Shown here piece after piece: positions 7,920 through 14,488 of a stretch of 15,675 nucleotides of DNA (position 1 is the stretch's first letter; each line of letters opens with the position of its first letter). The notes beneath the pieces were generated by a model that saw nothing but the letters and a program-made list of their open reading frames with translations, did not search any database and was not told the DNA's origin. The stretch comes from CAZDHT01 sp964505325. Its GTDB lineage: Bacteria > Planctomycetota > PUPC01. The stretch lies in contig CAZDHT010000105.1 of assembly GCA_964505325.1 (NCBI GenBank), positions 1-15,675 on the forward strand, in the 5' to 3' direction. A program made the position numbers and the translations under genes.

Positions 7920-8024
7920 GAAAACGGGGACAGATAACTTTCTTTCGCCGAGGGAGCAAGAGGAATCGCCACCGGCGCCCCACTTGGCGAAAAAAGTTAT
8001 CTGTCCCCGTTTTCCCCCGTTTTC
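7920..8024. repeat. REP/MITE-like long inverted repeat in the yggS downstream gap
   Basis: Arms 7920-7949 and 7986-8014 are reverse complements over 29 pairs, with a single bulged C at 7942; the loop is about 36 bases. The outer part of each arm carries the core GGGGACAGATAAC or its complement. The outer end of the right arm, CCCCGTTTTC, is repeated exactly in tandem at 8015-8024. Such perfect long arms in a non-coding gap suggest a mobile palindromic element rather than a simple terminator. From memory, very similar GGGGACAGAT-containing hairpins occur beside REP-associated tyrosine transposases in many GC-rich genomes; this needs a database check. No transposase is present here, so it would be non-autonomous. 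As RNA the hairpin could also protect or end the yggS transcript. The rest of the gap (7884-8142) holds only the promoter listed next. Confidence 0.8.
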
Positions 8025-8045
8025 CGCGAAGTGTTACCTTTTTTC

Positions 8046-8074
8046 TTGATCGGGCCGAACGAGCGCAGTATTCT
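8046..8074 (+). promoter_or_regulatory. Candidate promoter for the small exported protein
   Basis: TTGATC (8046-8051) and TATTCT (8069-8074) are separated by 17 bp; each hexamer matches four of six consensus bases. Transcription would start near 8081, leaving a leader of about 62 bases that contains a strong ribosome site. It lies just beyond the REP-like element, consistent with a separate transcription unit. The match is moderate. Confidence 0.4.
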
Positions 8075-8125
8075 CGACGGGTGGTTACCGTTTCTGTTCT
8101 ACCAGTGACGCGTTCGGAAAGGCTC

Positions 8126-8134
8126 GGGAGGAGG
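8126..8134 (+). promoter_or_regulatory. Strong Shine-Dalgarno sequence for the gene at 8143
   Basis: GGGAGGAGG ends eight bases before the ATG at 8143 and fixes the start of that gene. It is one of two clear Shine-Dalgarno sequences in the window; several neighbours such as gyrA and the M50 gene have none. Confidence 0.8.
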
Positions 8135-8142
8135 ATCCTCGG

Positions 8143-8625
8143 ATGAACCCACGCAAGCGAATGGTCTACGTGATCCTGTGTACGGTTGTCATCGCCGGCG
8201 GCGTGTGTCTCGCGGTGGTCATCACCGCGGGCCGGAGCCCGGTTTCCGCCTTCGCCCGGAAATGGGACGCCGCGTCGCTTCAAGAACGCGCAGAGCTGGC
8301 CCACAGCGACCGCGCGCTGCTCGACGCGCACATGAACGGAATGGACAAGCAGGCGGTCCAGGGCTTTCTGGGACAGTCCATGAGCGACGAAGCGGTCGCA
8401 CGCTACCTGGGCATTCTGGAGAAGCTCAAGAAGGAAAGAAAGTTCTCGGAGAATGACGATCTCCTGATGTTCGACCTGGGGGTGCTCCAATTGCCGGGGG
8501 GAAGCTATCAGATCATCGTGTGGGTGCGGTTCAATCGGGAGGGGAAGGTCGACTACGCGGTTCTGGACGAGGGCCTCAAGGCCGAGGTGTTCCGCGGGGA
8601 AGGGGAGGGCGGGAAGAAAGAGTAG
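8143..8625 (+). CDS. Small membrane-anchored or exported protein, possibly BamE/SmpA-like fold
   Basis: This 160-residue protein starts with basic residues (NPRKR) and one hydrophobic helix (about residues 7-29), so it is an anchored or exported protein with its body outside the cytoplasm. A cysteine lies inside the helix, but no good lipobox follows. The body contains GMDKQAVQGFLGQ and, later, LPGGSYQIIVWVRFNREGKVDY. A helix with G-M-x-x-x-x-V-x-x-x-L-G followed by strands ending in F-x-x-x-G-K-V resembles BamE/SmpA-like and related small periplasmic domains. That fold assignment is inference from pattern alone. The C-terminal residues are Gly, Glu and Lys rich. The start is well supported by the ribosome site. 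It is probably transcribed alone and converges on the mutase gene. Function unknown. Confidence 0.75.
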   Translation: MNPRKRMVYVILCTVVIAGGVCLAVVITAGRSPVSAFARKWDAASLQERAELAHSDRALLDAHMNGMDKQAVQGFLGQSMSDEAVARYLGILEKLKKERKFSENDDLLMFDLGVLQLPGGSYQIIVWVRFNREGKVDYAVLDEGLKAEVFRGEGEGGKKE

Positions 8626-8643
8626 ACCGCCTTTCGGTCTGCT
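8621..8643. terminator. Hairpin at the convergent gene junction
   Basis: A nine-pair stem (8621-8629 with 8635-8643, one G-U pair) and a five-base loop overlap the stop codon of the upstream plus-strand gene. No T tract follows on the plus strand. On the minus strand the sequence past the hairpin begins CTTTCTTCCC, somewhat T-rich. It could serve as a terminator for the minus-strand operon, or as a shared barrier or RNA-stabilising hairpin for both units. The rest of 8626-8680 has only a weak GGAGC/GCTCC stem. Confidence 0.45.
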
Positions 8644-8660
8644 AGGCCGCCTGGGGAGCG

Positions 8661-8697
8661 ATCAGGCTCCGTACCTCTAATCAGGCGCCGTACTTCT
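8661..8697. repeat. Tandem duplication of the 3' end of the mutase gene
   Basis: ATCAGGCTCCGTACCTCT (8661-8678) and ATCAGGCGCCGTACTTCT (8680-8697) match at 16 of 18 bases with a 19-base period. The second copy holds the last codons and stop of the minus-strand mutase (Tyr-Gly-Ala-stop). The first copy, beyond the stop, repeats the same Tyr-Gly-Ala-stop wording. Replication slippage is the simplest explanation. Confidence 0.7.
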
Positions 8698-9886
8698 GGA
8701 GCCGGCCGGCATTGGCGAGCATCATCGGGATGAGATCGACCGCGGGGAACACGCCGAGCCCGCCGTGGTTGCAGGCGCGCTCGCCGAACTTTGTCACGTC
8801 GTCGGGCCGGCACACCTTGCTCCACAGAAGCGTGGGCACCGGATGCCAACTGTGCACCTTCATCACTGCCGGCGTCGAGTGATCGCCCGTCACCGCGATG
8901 ACGTCGAAGCCCAGCTTCCGTATCCGAGGCAGCAGCTTGTCCGAGTGCTCGATCACCTGGACCTTCTTGGGGAAATTGCCGTCCTCGCCGTAGCTGTCGG
9001 TCTTCTTGATGTGCAGGAAGAAGAAGTCGTACCGGTCGAAGTTCTTCCGCAGTGTCTCGATCTCGCTCTCAATCGTCTCCCCGGTCTTGAGGACCTGCAT
9101 TCCGACCAGCCGCCCCAGGCCCCGGTACATCGGGTACGAGGCGATCGCCGCGGCGCTCGGGCCGAACACGTGGGTGAAGTCCGGCAGCAGCTCATAGCGG
9201 TCGATCCCGCGGAGGAGCACCATGTTGGCGGGCCGGTCGTTCTTGAGGATTGCCTTCGCCTTCGCGGCGAACGCGTTGCACAGCCGAGCGGCCTTCCTCG
9301 CCCCGGCGTGAGACGCCTTGACCTCGAGCGGAGGGGTCCCGGTCTCCTGCGGGTCCGAGTCGTTCAGGCCGCGATGCAGGCCGGGGCCGCGCAGGACGAC
9401 CGCCGCCCGGTGTTCCTTCACCGTCTCGACGAACAGTTGAACGCCCTTCAGCTTGATCTGACGCAGCTTCCCGCACAGTTCCCGGTTCAGCTCCGTCTCG
9501 ATCCGGCCGGCGCGCCGGTCGGTGACGCGTCCCTTCTGGTCGATCGTGCAGAAATTTACGCGGATGGCGAGGTCGCCCTTCCTCAACTTGAAGTCGATGC
9601 CCAGCGCCTCCAGCACGCCCCGGCCGATGTCGTACTCGAACGGGTCGTACCCAAACAGGCCCAGGTGGGCGGGCCCGCTGCCGGGGGTGATGCCGCGGGC
9701 ACAGGGGATGTGGAGGCCGCAGATGGATTCCTTCGCCAAGGCGTCCAGGTTCGGTGTTTTTGCCGTCTCGAGTTCCGTCTTCCCGCGCGGTGTCTTTGGC
9801 AGTCCGCCGAGACCATCGAGCACGACGAGTGCCATCTTGCCGCCGGTATCGCGTTGAATGTTTCGGAACAGGCTGAATCGGTCCAT
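8681..9886 (-). CDS. apgM: 2,3-bisphosphoglycerate-independent phosphoglycerate mutase, archaeal type
   Basis: This 401-residue enzyme interconverts 3- and 2-phosphoglycerate in glycolysis and gluconeogenesis without a bisphosphoglycerate cofactor. It belongs to the archaeal-type (ApgM) branch of the alkaline phosphatase superfamily. Metal and catalytic marks are seen: VVLDGLGG with Asp24, TPGSGPAHLGLFGYDP with the likely nucleophile Ser70, a HIKKTDSYGEDG region, and VTGDHSTP followed by HSWHPVP in the C-terminal half. Length is normal for the family. The ATG at 9886 is chosen because GGAGGA lies five bases upstream and the protein reads well from there; the open frame further upstream is low-complexity and overlaps the preceding gene. 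It is the last gene of the minus-strand operon, 16 bp after the Minf_1886-type gene. Substrate specificity among phosphosugars cannot be settled by reading alone. Confidence 0.93.
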   Translation of the reverse strand: MDRFSLFRNIQRDTGGKMALVVLDGLGGLPKTPRGKTELETAKTPNLDALAKESICGLHIPCARGITPGSGPAHLGLFGYDPFEYDIGRGVLEALGIDFKLRKGDLAIRVNFCTIDQKGRVTDRRAGRIETELNRELCGKLRQIKLKGVQLFVETVKEHRAAVVLRGPGLHRGLNDSDPQETGTPPLEVKASHAGARKAARLCNAFAAKAKAILKNDRPANMVLLRGIDRYELLPDFTHVFGPSAAAIASYPMYRGLGRLVGMQVLKTGETIESEIETLRKNFDRYDFFFLHIKKTDSYGEDGNFPKKVQVIEHSDKLLPRIRKLGFDVIAVTGDHSTPAVMKVHSWHPVPTLLWSKVCRPDDVTKFGERACNHGGLGVFPAVDLIPMMLANAGRLQKYGA

Positions 9887-9890
9887 GCGT

Positions 9891-9896
9891 TCCTCC
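9891..9896 (-). promoter_or_regulatory. Shine-Dalgarno sequence deciding the apgM start
   Basis: On the minus strand GGAGGA lies five bases before the ATG at 9886, in the 16-bp gap after the preceding stop codon. It supports this ATG over starts 46 codons further upstream. Confidence 0.8.
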
Positions 9897-9902
9897 GTTG
9901 GC

Positions 9903-10358
9903 TCAGTTGACTCCCGTCTCGCCGAAGAACGGTATCCAGGTGGATTTGCCTCCCGGCCTGACGTGCGGCAGCTTGCGCCGGACGTGGCCATGTTCGTCGA
10001 GCTCGGGCGAGTAGGATTTGTCAAACGCTTCGGCGAACCCGTACACGTTCTTGAAATCCTCCTTTCGGTCTGTCTCCGTCTTGGAGAGGAGGCCGGCGTT
10101 GACCATGTTGAAGACGATCTCGCCGAAGTCGTCGGTGGACCGGATGCCCCAGGAGTTGAGGACGTGCCGCGCCATCAGGCCCCAGCAGTCGAGTGCAAAG
10201 TCGCGAATGCCGAACAGCAGTTCGCGGCCGGTGACGTGGCGGCGCTCTCCGACCTTCTTCACGGTGTAGGCGATGGTGTCCATCACGAACTGATACGCCT
10301 CGGCGGCGTATCTCGGGTCTCTCTTGAGCAGTTCGTCCAAGGCGCTGCTGCCTTGCAT
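9903..10358 (-). CDS. Minf_1886 family protein (Verrucomicrobia-Planctomycetes restricted)
   Basis: This 151-residue soluble protein matches a conserved family of unknown function that I recall as Minf_1886, found in Planctomycetes and Verrucomicrobia. Characteristic stretches are DPRYAAEAYQFVMDTIAYT, then GERRHVTGRELLFGIRDFAL, then GLMARHVLNSWGI, and DDFGEIVFNMVNAGLLSKTE followed by DRKEDF. The core (about 1-125) is predicted all-helical, with no catalytic motif or membrane segment. A basic tail of about 25 residues (VRRKLPHVRPGGK) follows. The ATG at 10358 is chosen because AGGAG in the end of metG lies about eight bases upstream and the conserved region begins soon after; the longer open frame upstream is an Arg-rich artefact. 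It lies 4 bp after metG and 16 bp before apgM, so it is translated within the operon. Function unknown; RNA or ribosome-related work would be a guess from the neighbours. Confidence 0.9.
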   Translation of the reverse strand: MQGSSALDELLKRDPRYAAEAYQFVMDTIAYTVKKVGERRHVTGRELLFGIRDFALDCWGLMARHVLNSWGIRSTDDFGEIVFNMVNAGLLSKTETDRKEDFKNVYGFAEAFDKSYSPELDEHGHVRRKLPHVRPGGKSTWIPFFGETGVN

Positions 10359-10362
10359 CGGG

Positions 10363-11916
10363 TCACTCCTGAATCCTGGGAAACAACGGCTCGCCCTTGG
10401 CCACGCGGGTGCCCGCCGCCAGGCCGCCCCACGTCGTCTTCTCGTCCAACAGACCCTCGACCGGGCCAAGCGATAGCTGACGACGCATCTCTTCCATCTT
10501 GCCGGGCATGAAGGGCCACAGCCACAGGGAGACTATCCGAAGTACCTCGGCGAGCGAGTACATCACAGTCGCGAGCTCCGGCTTCGTTGCGTCAGACTTC
10601 GCCAGCGCCCACGGACTTGTTTCTTCGACATAACGGTTCGCTCGGCGCACCACATCCCAGATCGCCTCCAACGCCCGACTGAACTGGACTTCGGCCATCA
10701 TGAAGTCAATTCCATCAGCCTGACGACTGAGCCAACTGGCTTGGTCGCGGAGTTCGGACGTAGCTACCGCGCGCGGATTGTCGGACGCCAAGTTCTTCGG
10801 CTCGGGCACGGAGCCGTCGAAGTACTTCTCGATCATAGTCAGCGTGCGGTGGAGCAAGTTGCCCAGGTCGTTGCCCAGGTCGTTGTTGATCCGCCCGATC
10901 AGCGCCCGTTCGGAGAAATCGCCGTCCTGCCCGAACGGCATCTCGCGGAGGAGGAAATACCGGTACGCGTCGACGCCGTACCTGTCGGTCATGGCGACCG
11001 GATCGACGAAGTTCCCTTTGGACTTGCTCATCTTCTCGCCGGTGTTCGTCCACCAGCCGTGGGCGAAGACGGTCTCGGGCAGCGGCAAGTCAAGCGCCAT
11101 CAGAATGCACGGCCAGATGACGGCGTGGAACCAGATGATGTCCTTGCCGATCACGTGCACGTCGGCCGGCCAGAACTTCTCGTACAGCTCACCGTCGGGA
11201 TAGCCGAGCGCCGAGATGTAGTTGACCAGTGCGTCGATCCAGACGTAGATCACGTGGCTGGTGTCGAAGGGGAGCGGCACGCCCCATTTGAGGGAGGAGC
11301 GGGTGACGCTGACGTCGCGCAGCCCCTCCTTCACGCGGCGGTACACTTCGTTGAAGCGGACCTGCGGCCGCACGAACTCCGGGTGCTGGTCGAGGTGCGC
11401 GAGCAAGCGGCCGCCGTACTCGGACATCTTGAAGAAGTACGTCGGCTCCGAGGCCCACTCGGCCTTCTTCCCGCAGTCCGGGCAGTTGCCGTCGGCCAGC
11501 TCGTCCTCGGTCAGGAAGTTCTCGCACGAGGCGCAGTACCAGCCGGAGTAGTCGCCGAGGACGAGGGTCCCGACGTCGTGGAGTTTCTGGAACACGAGCT
11601 GCACGACCTTCTGGTGCCGCTGCTGGGTGGTGCGGATGAAATCGTCGTTGGAGATGTTGAGCCGCTGCCAGAGCGATTTCGATCGCTCGACCACGCGGTC
11701 GGCGAGCTGGATGGGCGTTTCGTTGTTGGCTTCGGCGGCGCGCTGGACCTTGATGCCGTGCTCGTCGGTGCCGGTAAGGAAGTGGACGTCGCGCCCGCAC
11801 AGGCGGTGGTACCGTGCCAGCACGTCGCAGGCGATGCTGGTGTACGAATGCCCGATGTGCGGGATGTCATTGACGTAGTAGATGGGGGTGGTAACGTAGA
11901 ACGTCCCGTCCGGCAA
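10363..11916 (-). CDS. metG: Methionyl-tRNA synthetase
   Basis: MetRS charges tRNA-Met, including the initiator, with methionine. This 517-residue protein is a class I synthetase. The HIGH signature is at 20-23 and KMSKS at 295-299. The connective domain has a single zinc knuckle with Cys128, Cys131, Cys145 and Cys148. The GWWTNTGEKMSKSKGN region and the WP-rich anticodon-binding part (SPWALAK, WPFMPGK) follow. It lacks the C-terminal tRNA-binding EMAP-like domain found in E. coli MetG, so it is the short form. The start is TTG at 11916: the conserved TFYVTTPIYYVND begins four residues later, and no ATG or GTG is better placed. The ricT stop codon lies two bases upstream, suggesting translational coupling and perhaps limited expression. 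Confidence 0.97.
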   Translation of the reverse strand: MPDGTFYVTTPIYYVNDIPHIGHSYTSIACDVLARYHRLCGRDVHFLTGTDEHGIKVQRAAEANNETPIQLADRVVERSKSLWQRLNISNDDFIRTTQQRHQKVVQLVFQKLHDVGTLVLGDYSGWYCASCENFLTEDELADGNCPDCGKKAEWASEPTYFFKMSEYGGRLLAHLDQHPEFVRPQVRFNEVYRRVKEGLRDVSVTRSSLKWGVPLPFDTSHVIYVWIDALVNYISALGYPDGELYEKFWPADVHVIGKDIIWFHAVIWPCILMALDLPLPETVFAHGWWTNTGEKMSKSKGNFVDPVAMTDRYGVDAYRYFLLREMPFGQDGDFSERALIGRINNDLGNDLGNLLHRTLTMIEKYFDGSVPEPKNLASDNPRAVATSELRDQASWLSRQADGIDFMMAEVQFSRALEAIWDVVRRANRYVEETSPWALAKSDATKPELATVMYSLAEVLRIVSLWLWPFMPGKMEEMRRQLSLGPVEGLLDEKTTWGGLAAGTRVAKGEPLFPRIQE

Positions 11917-11918
11917 GC

Positions 11919-13160
11919 TCAGTTCTCCCGCTCGTCAGTGTCTTCCCACCATTCGTCCGGGACCCAATCGTCCTCCTGCTTCTTCGGCTCTTCCTGCGTC
12001 TTTTCCGCCGGAGGGGCAGCACGTTCTTGAGGGGGCTCCTGCGGCCGGCGCCCCTCCTGCCGGGGCGGCCGTGCACCAGCCGGGGCGTCGCGCCTTTGCC
12101 CCGGCTTGCCCCGGCGCTGTCTGGGGGCGTTGCGTTTATCGGCCGGCTGCGGCTGGCGCTGTTCGGGCTGCCGTTCGCGCACGTCGGCCTGAGGCGGCTT
12201 GGCCTCTCCCGCGGGCCTGGGCCTCTCGCGGCGCCTCCGGCTCCTGTCGCCCGACCTTCGGCGGGATCGTCCCTGCTGGCTCGGCTGGCCGGGCTGATCG
12301 GCCCGGCCGGGCCCGTCGTCACGCCGGGCCCTTTTGACGCGCTGCGGCTTTTCCTCTGGGAGCACTTCCAGGATCTCGTCGCGCTTGACCTTGAGCATTC
12401 GGCGATCCGGCAATTCGAGGGAGACGATCTGGGCAAGTATCTCCGATGAGACCACCTCGCCGACGCCGTCGCTCGTCCTGACGCGGGTGCCCTTCTTGGG
12501 CAGGTTGCGCTTGAGCTCGGTGTACGTTTCGTCCTCGTATCGCAGACAGCACATCAGGCGTCCGCAGCGTCCGGAAATCTTGGTGGGGTCCAGCGTGGTC
12601 TTTTGCAGCTTGGCCATCCGCATAGTGACGGGTTCGAGGTCCTTGATGAACGTACGGCAGCACAGCTCGCGCCCGCAGTGCTCGTACTCGGCGAGGAGCC
12701 GCGCTTCGTCCCGAACGCCGATCTGGCGCAGCTCGATGCGGGTCCGGTACTCGGTCGCCAGATCCTTGACCAGCTCCCGGAAGTCGACGCGTCCGTCTGC
12801 CAGGAAGTAGAAGATGATCTTCTCGCCGCCGAAGATGTGTTCGACGCTGGCCAGGCGCATCGGGAGCTGACGCTCTTTGATCTTGTCGGAGCAAAACGTG
12901 TACTCCTTGGTCTGCTCGACTTCCTCGATCTCTCTCCGGTGCTCGTAGTCTTTGGGGGTGACGCGCCGAAGGACCGTGCCATCGGTCTTGGCGCCGGACG
13001 GCCCGTCGACGCGGTCGGGCTCCGATATGATCTCGCCCCACTCGGTGCCTCGGTCGCTTCGCAGGATGCACCGGTCTCCGAGGCGGAGCTTCTTGAGGTT
13101 GGCGGAAAAGGTGCCGATGGTCCGCATGGCCCCGTATCGTGCCAGCATCATATGTGTCAT
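11919..13160 (-). CDS. ricT: PSP1/RicT family protein with long basic tail
   Basis: This protein belongs to the PSP1/YaaT (RicT) family. In Bacillus, RicT with RicA and RicF forms the Y-complex, which carries iron-sulfur clusters and steers RNA processing by RNase Y. The PSP1 domain covers about residues 15-270. The conserved cysteines are seen: Cys162, Cys167 and Cys168 in CGRELCC, and Cys199, Cys204 and Cys205 in GRCGRLMCCL. Beyond residue 270 comes a tail of about 140 residues very rich in Arg, Pro, Gln and Lys, ending in an acidic Trp-containing stretch (DDWVPDEWWEDTDEREN). Bacillus RicT is about 275 residues, so the tail is extra; it is probably disordered and could bind RNA. The ATG overlaps the holB stop codon by four bases. 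RicA and RicF are not in the window, so Y-complex function is inference. Confidence 0.93.
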   Translation of the reverse strand: MTHMMLARYGAMRTIGTFSANLKKLRLGDRCILRSDRGTEWGEIISEPDRVDGPSGAKTDGTVLRRVTPKDYEHRREIEEVEQTKEYTFCSDKIKERQLPMRLASVEHIFGGEKIIFYFLADGRVDFRELVKDLATEYRTRIELRQIGVRDEARLLAEYEHCGRELCCRTFIKDLEPVTMRMAKLQKTTLDPTKISGRCGRLMCCLRYEDETYTELKRNLPKKGTRVRTSDGVGEVVSSEILAQIVSLELPDRRMLKVKRDEILEVLPEEKPQRVKRARRDDGPGRADQPGQPSQQGRSRRRSGDRSRRRRERPRPAGEAKPPQADVRERQPEQRQPQPADKRNAPRQRRGKPGQRRDAPAGARPPRQEGRRPQEPPQERAAPPAEKTQEEPKKQEDDWVPDEWWEDTDEREN

Positions 13161-14233
13161 GTCCCGCTCCCGGGCTTTGTTGGCGTTCGTTGCCGTGCAA
13201 CCCGCTGCGACCTGCGGGCGGCGATCTTCGAGAACGCATCCAGCGCCGCCGCATCGATGTTGACGTTCGACCGCAACAGGCCCTTGGTCTCTTCTATTGT
13301 ATCAAGAATCGCACGAATTCCGAGCCTGTTAATCGCACTCTCCGCGTCGATCAGCTCGATGACGTCCGCGTTTGACAGGCGCGTCTGATCGACACCGAGC
13401 TGTCGAACCGCGACGTCGCGGTAGAACAGCGCCGCAAGATCGAGCAGCCATTCCGCGATGGAACGCGACTCGGCGCGAGACTCGGACAACTCGCGGACCA
13501 TCGCAGTGAACTGCGAACATTGCTCGATGACGTTCGACTCGGCGAGGCTCGTGAGTATCCGCAGTACCTTCTGCCTAAGCTCCGGCAGGTGGCCTTCTTC
13601 CGCCATCTCGAGCGCCCGCCCCAGGCTGCCCCCGGACGACCGCGCCAGGAACTGGGCGGTGGCGGTGTCGATCCCTCTGTCCTCGAGTTGGCCCTGGATG
13701 ACCTCGGGGCGGAGCAGGGCGAACCGGATGATGTGGCAGCGCGAGAGGACCGTCTCGGGCAGAGCGTCCGGCCGCGGGGTCACCAGGATCAGCACAGAGC
13801 GCGGCGGTGGCTCCTCGAGCGTCTTCAGCAGGCAATTCGCCGCTACGAGGTTCATGGCGTGCGCGTCGTCGATCAGGGCGATCTTCCGATCCGCCTCGTA
13901 CGGTTTCAGGCTGAGGTCCTTCAGCAATCCCTCGCCCGTTTTCCTGTCGTGGAAGGCGTCGATCGTGATCTGCCGGCCGGGGCCTTTGGGCTCGATCCAA
14001 TGCACGTCCGGATGGGTCCCGCGTGCCACTTTCCCGCACGGGCCGCACTTCCCGCAGGCATCGTCGGAACTGTCTTGACACACCAGCGCCCGGGCGAACT
14101 CGAGCGCCGCGGTCATCTTTCCGACGCCGGGATGCCCGGCAAAGACATACGCGTGAGCAACGCGGTCGGCGCGGAGGGCGCGCCGCAGCGCCGCCACCGC
14201 GCGGTCCTGGCCAACTATCGAGTCAAGGCTCAT
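13157..14233 (-). CDS. holB: DNA polymerase III delta' subunit (clamp loader)
   Basis: Delta' is part of the clamp loader that places the sliding clamp on DNA for replication. This 358-residue protein has the AAA+ fold. IVGQDRAV is near the N-terminus. A Walker A-like loop GHPGVGKMT spans 33-41, with Met where many relatives have Ser or Thr. A zinc module has Cys52, Cys60, Cys63 and Cys66. Then come a Walker B-like IDDAH (121-125), KTLEEPP, and the SRC arginine-finger motif (164-166). A P-loop closer to the ATP-binding form than that of E. coli delta' leaves nucleotide binding open. The helical C-terminal domain is less conserved. DnaX is possible but less likely because of the short length. 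It overlaps the lipoyl-domain gene (ATGA) upstream and ricT downstream, matching the holB-yaaT adjacency of Firmicutes. Confidence 0.92.
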   Translation of the reverse strand: MSLDSIVGQDRAVAALRRALRADRVAHAYVFAGHPGVGKMTAALEFARALVCQDSSDDACGKCGPCGKVARGTHPDVHWIEPKGPGRQITIDAFHDRKTGEGLLKDLSLKPYEADRKIALIDDAHAMNLVAANCLLKTLEEPPPRSVLILVTPRPDALPETVLSRCHIIRFALLRPEVIQGQLEDRGIDTATAQFLARSSGGSLGRALEMAEEGHLPELRQKVLRILTSLAESNVIEQCSQFTAMVRELSESRAESRSIAEWLLDLAALFYRDVAVRQLGVDQTRLSNADVIELIDAESAINRLGIRAILDTIEETKGLLRSNVNIDAAALDAFSKIAARRSQRVARQRTPTKPGSGT

Positions 14234-14475
14234 TCGTCTGTTTCGATGACCGCGATCTTGTCGCCCACCTTGACCACCGCATTCTCGCCGGCCACGATCT
14301 GAACCAGCTTGCCGGCGAAAGGGGAGGGCACTTCGAAGATCGCCTTGTCGGTAGTCATTTCGGCGAGCGGATCATCCTCGTTAATCCGGTCGCCCACCTC
14401 ACACTGCCAGAAGGACACGGTGCACTCGTTGCCCGCGTCCTCACCCAGCGGGGGCATCACTACGTCTTGCCGCAT
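14230..14475 (-). CDS. Stand-alone lipoyl/biotinyl-domain protein
   Basis: This 81-residue protein is one complete lipoyl domain and nothing else. It starts VVMPPLGED, as in E2 lipoyl domains. The modified lysine is Lys44 in TTDKAIFEV, at the tight turn, and the second half (AGKLVQIVAGENAVVKVGDKIAVIE) completes the sandwich. The D-K-A context favours lipoate over biotin, which is usually attached in an M-K-M context. Such domains carry acyl or aminomethyl groups between active sites of 2-oxoacid dehydrogenases. Here the domain is separate from any E2 catalytic core. The gene lies 13 bp after lipA, the enzyme that makes the cofactor, and overlaps holB (ATGA). AGGG and GGAG lie upstream of the ATG. 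It may serve a split E2 encoded elsewhere, or act as a lipoyl carrier. It is not GcvH, which is longer. Confidence 0.93.
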   Translation of the reverse strand: MRQDVVMPPLGEDAGNECTVSFWQCEVGDRINEDDPLAEMTTDKAIFEVPSPFAGKLVQIVAGENAVVKVGDKIAVIETDE

Positions 14476-14488
14476 GGTTCCCTATCTC

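Noticed and set aside
8131..8140. Perfect palindrome GAGGATCCTC before the gene at 8143
   Set aside because: Only ten bases, overlapping the ribosome site; easily a chance match in GC-rich purine-rich sequence.
7880..8146. An 88-codon GTG-started frame overlapping the yggS end
   Set aside because: Its product is an Arg-rich translation of the inverted repeat and flanks, without protein-like composition or a ribosome site.
9887..10024. 46-codon N-terminal extension of apgM
   Set aside because: Low-complexity sequence overlapping the upstream gene; the ATG at 9886 has a strong Shine-Dalgarno sequence.
10359..10469. 37-codon N-terminal extension of the Minf_1886-type gene
   Set aside because: Arg/Trp-rich and overlapping the end of metG; the family core starts just after the ATG at 10358.
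10741..12030. Plus-strand frame of 429 codons antisense to metG
   Set aside because: Val/Asp/Glu/His-rich shadow of metG without any recognisable motif.
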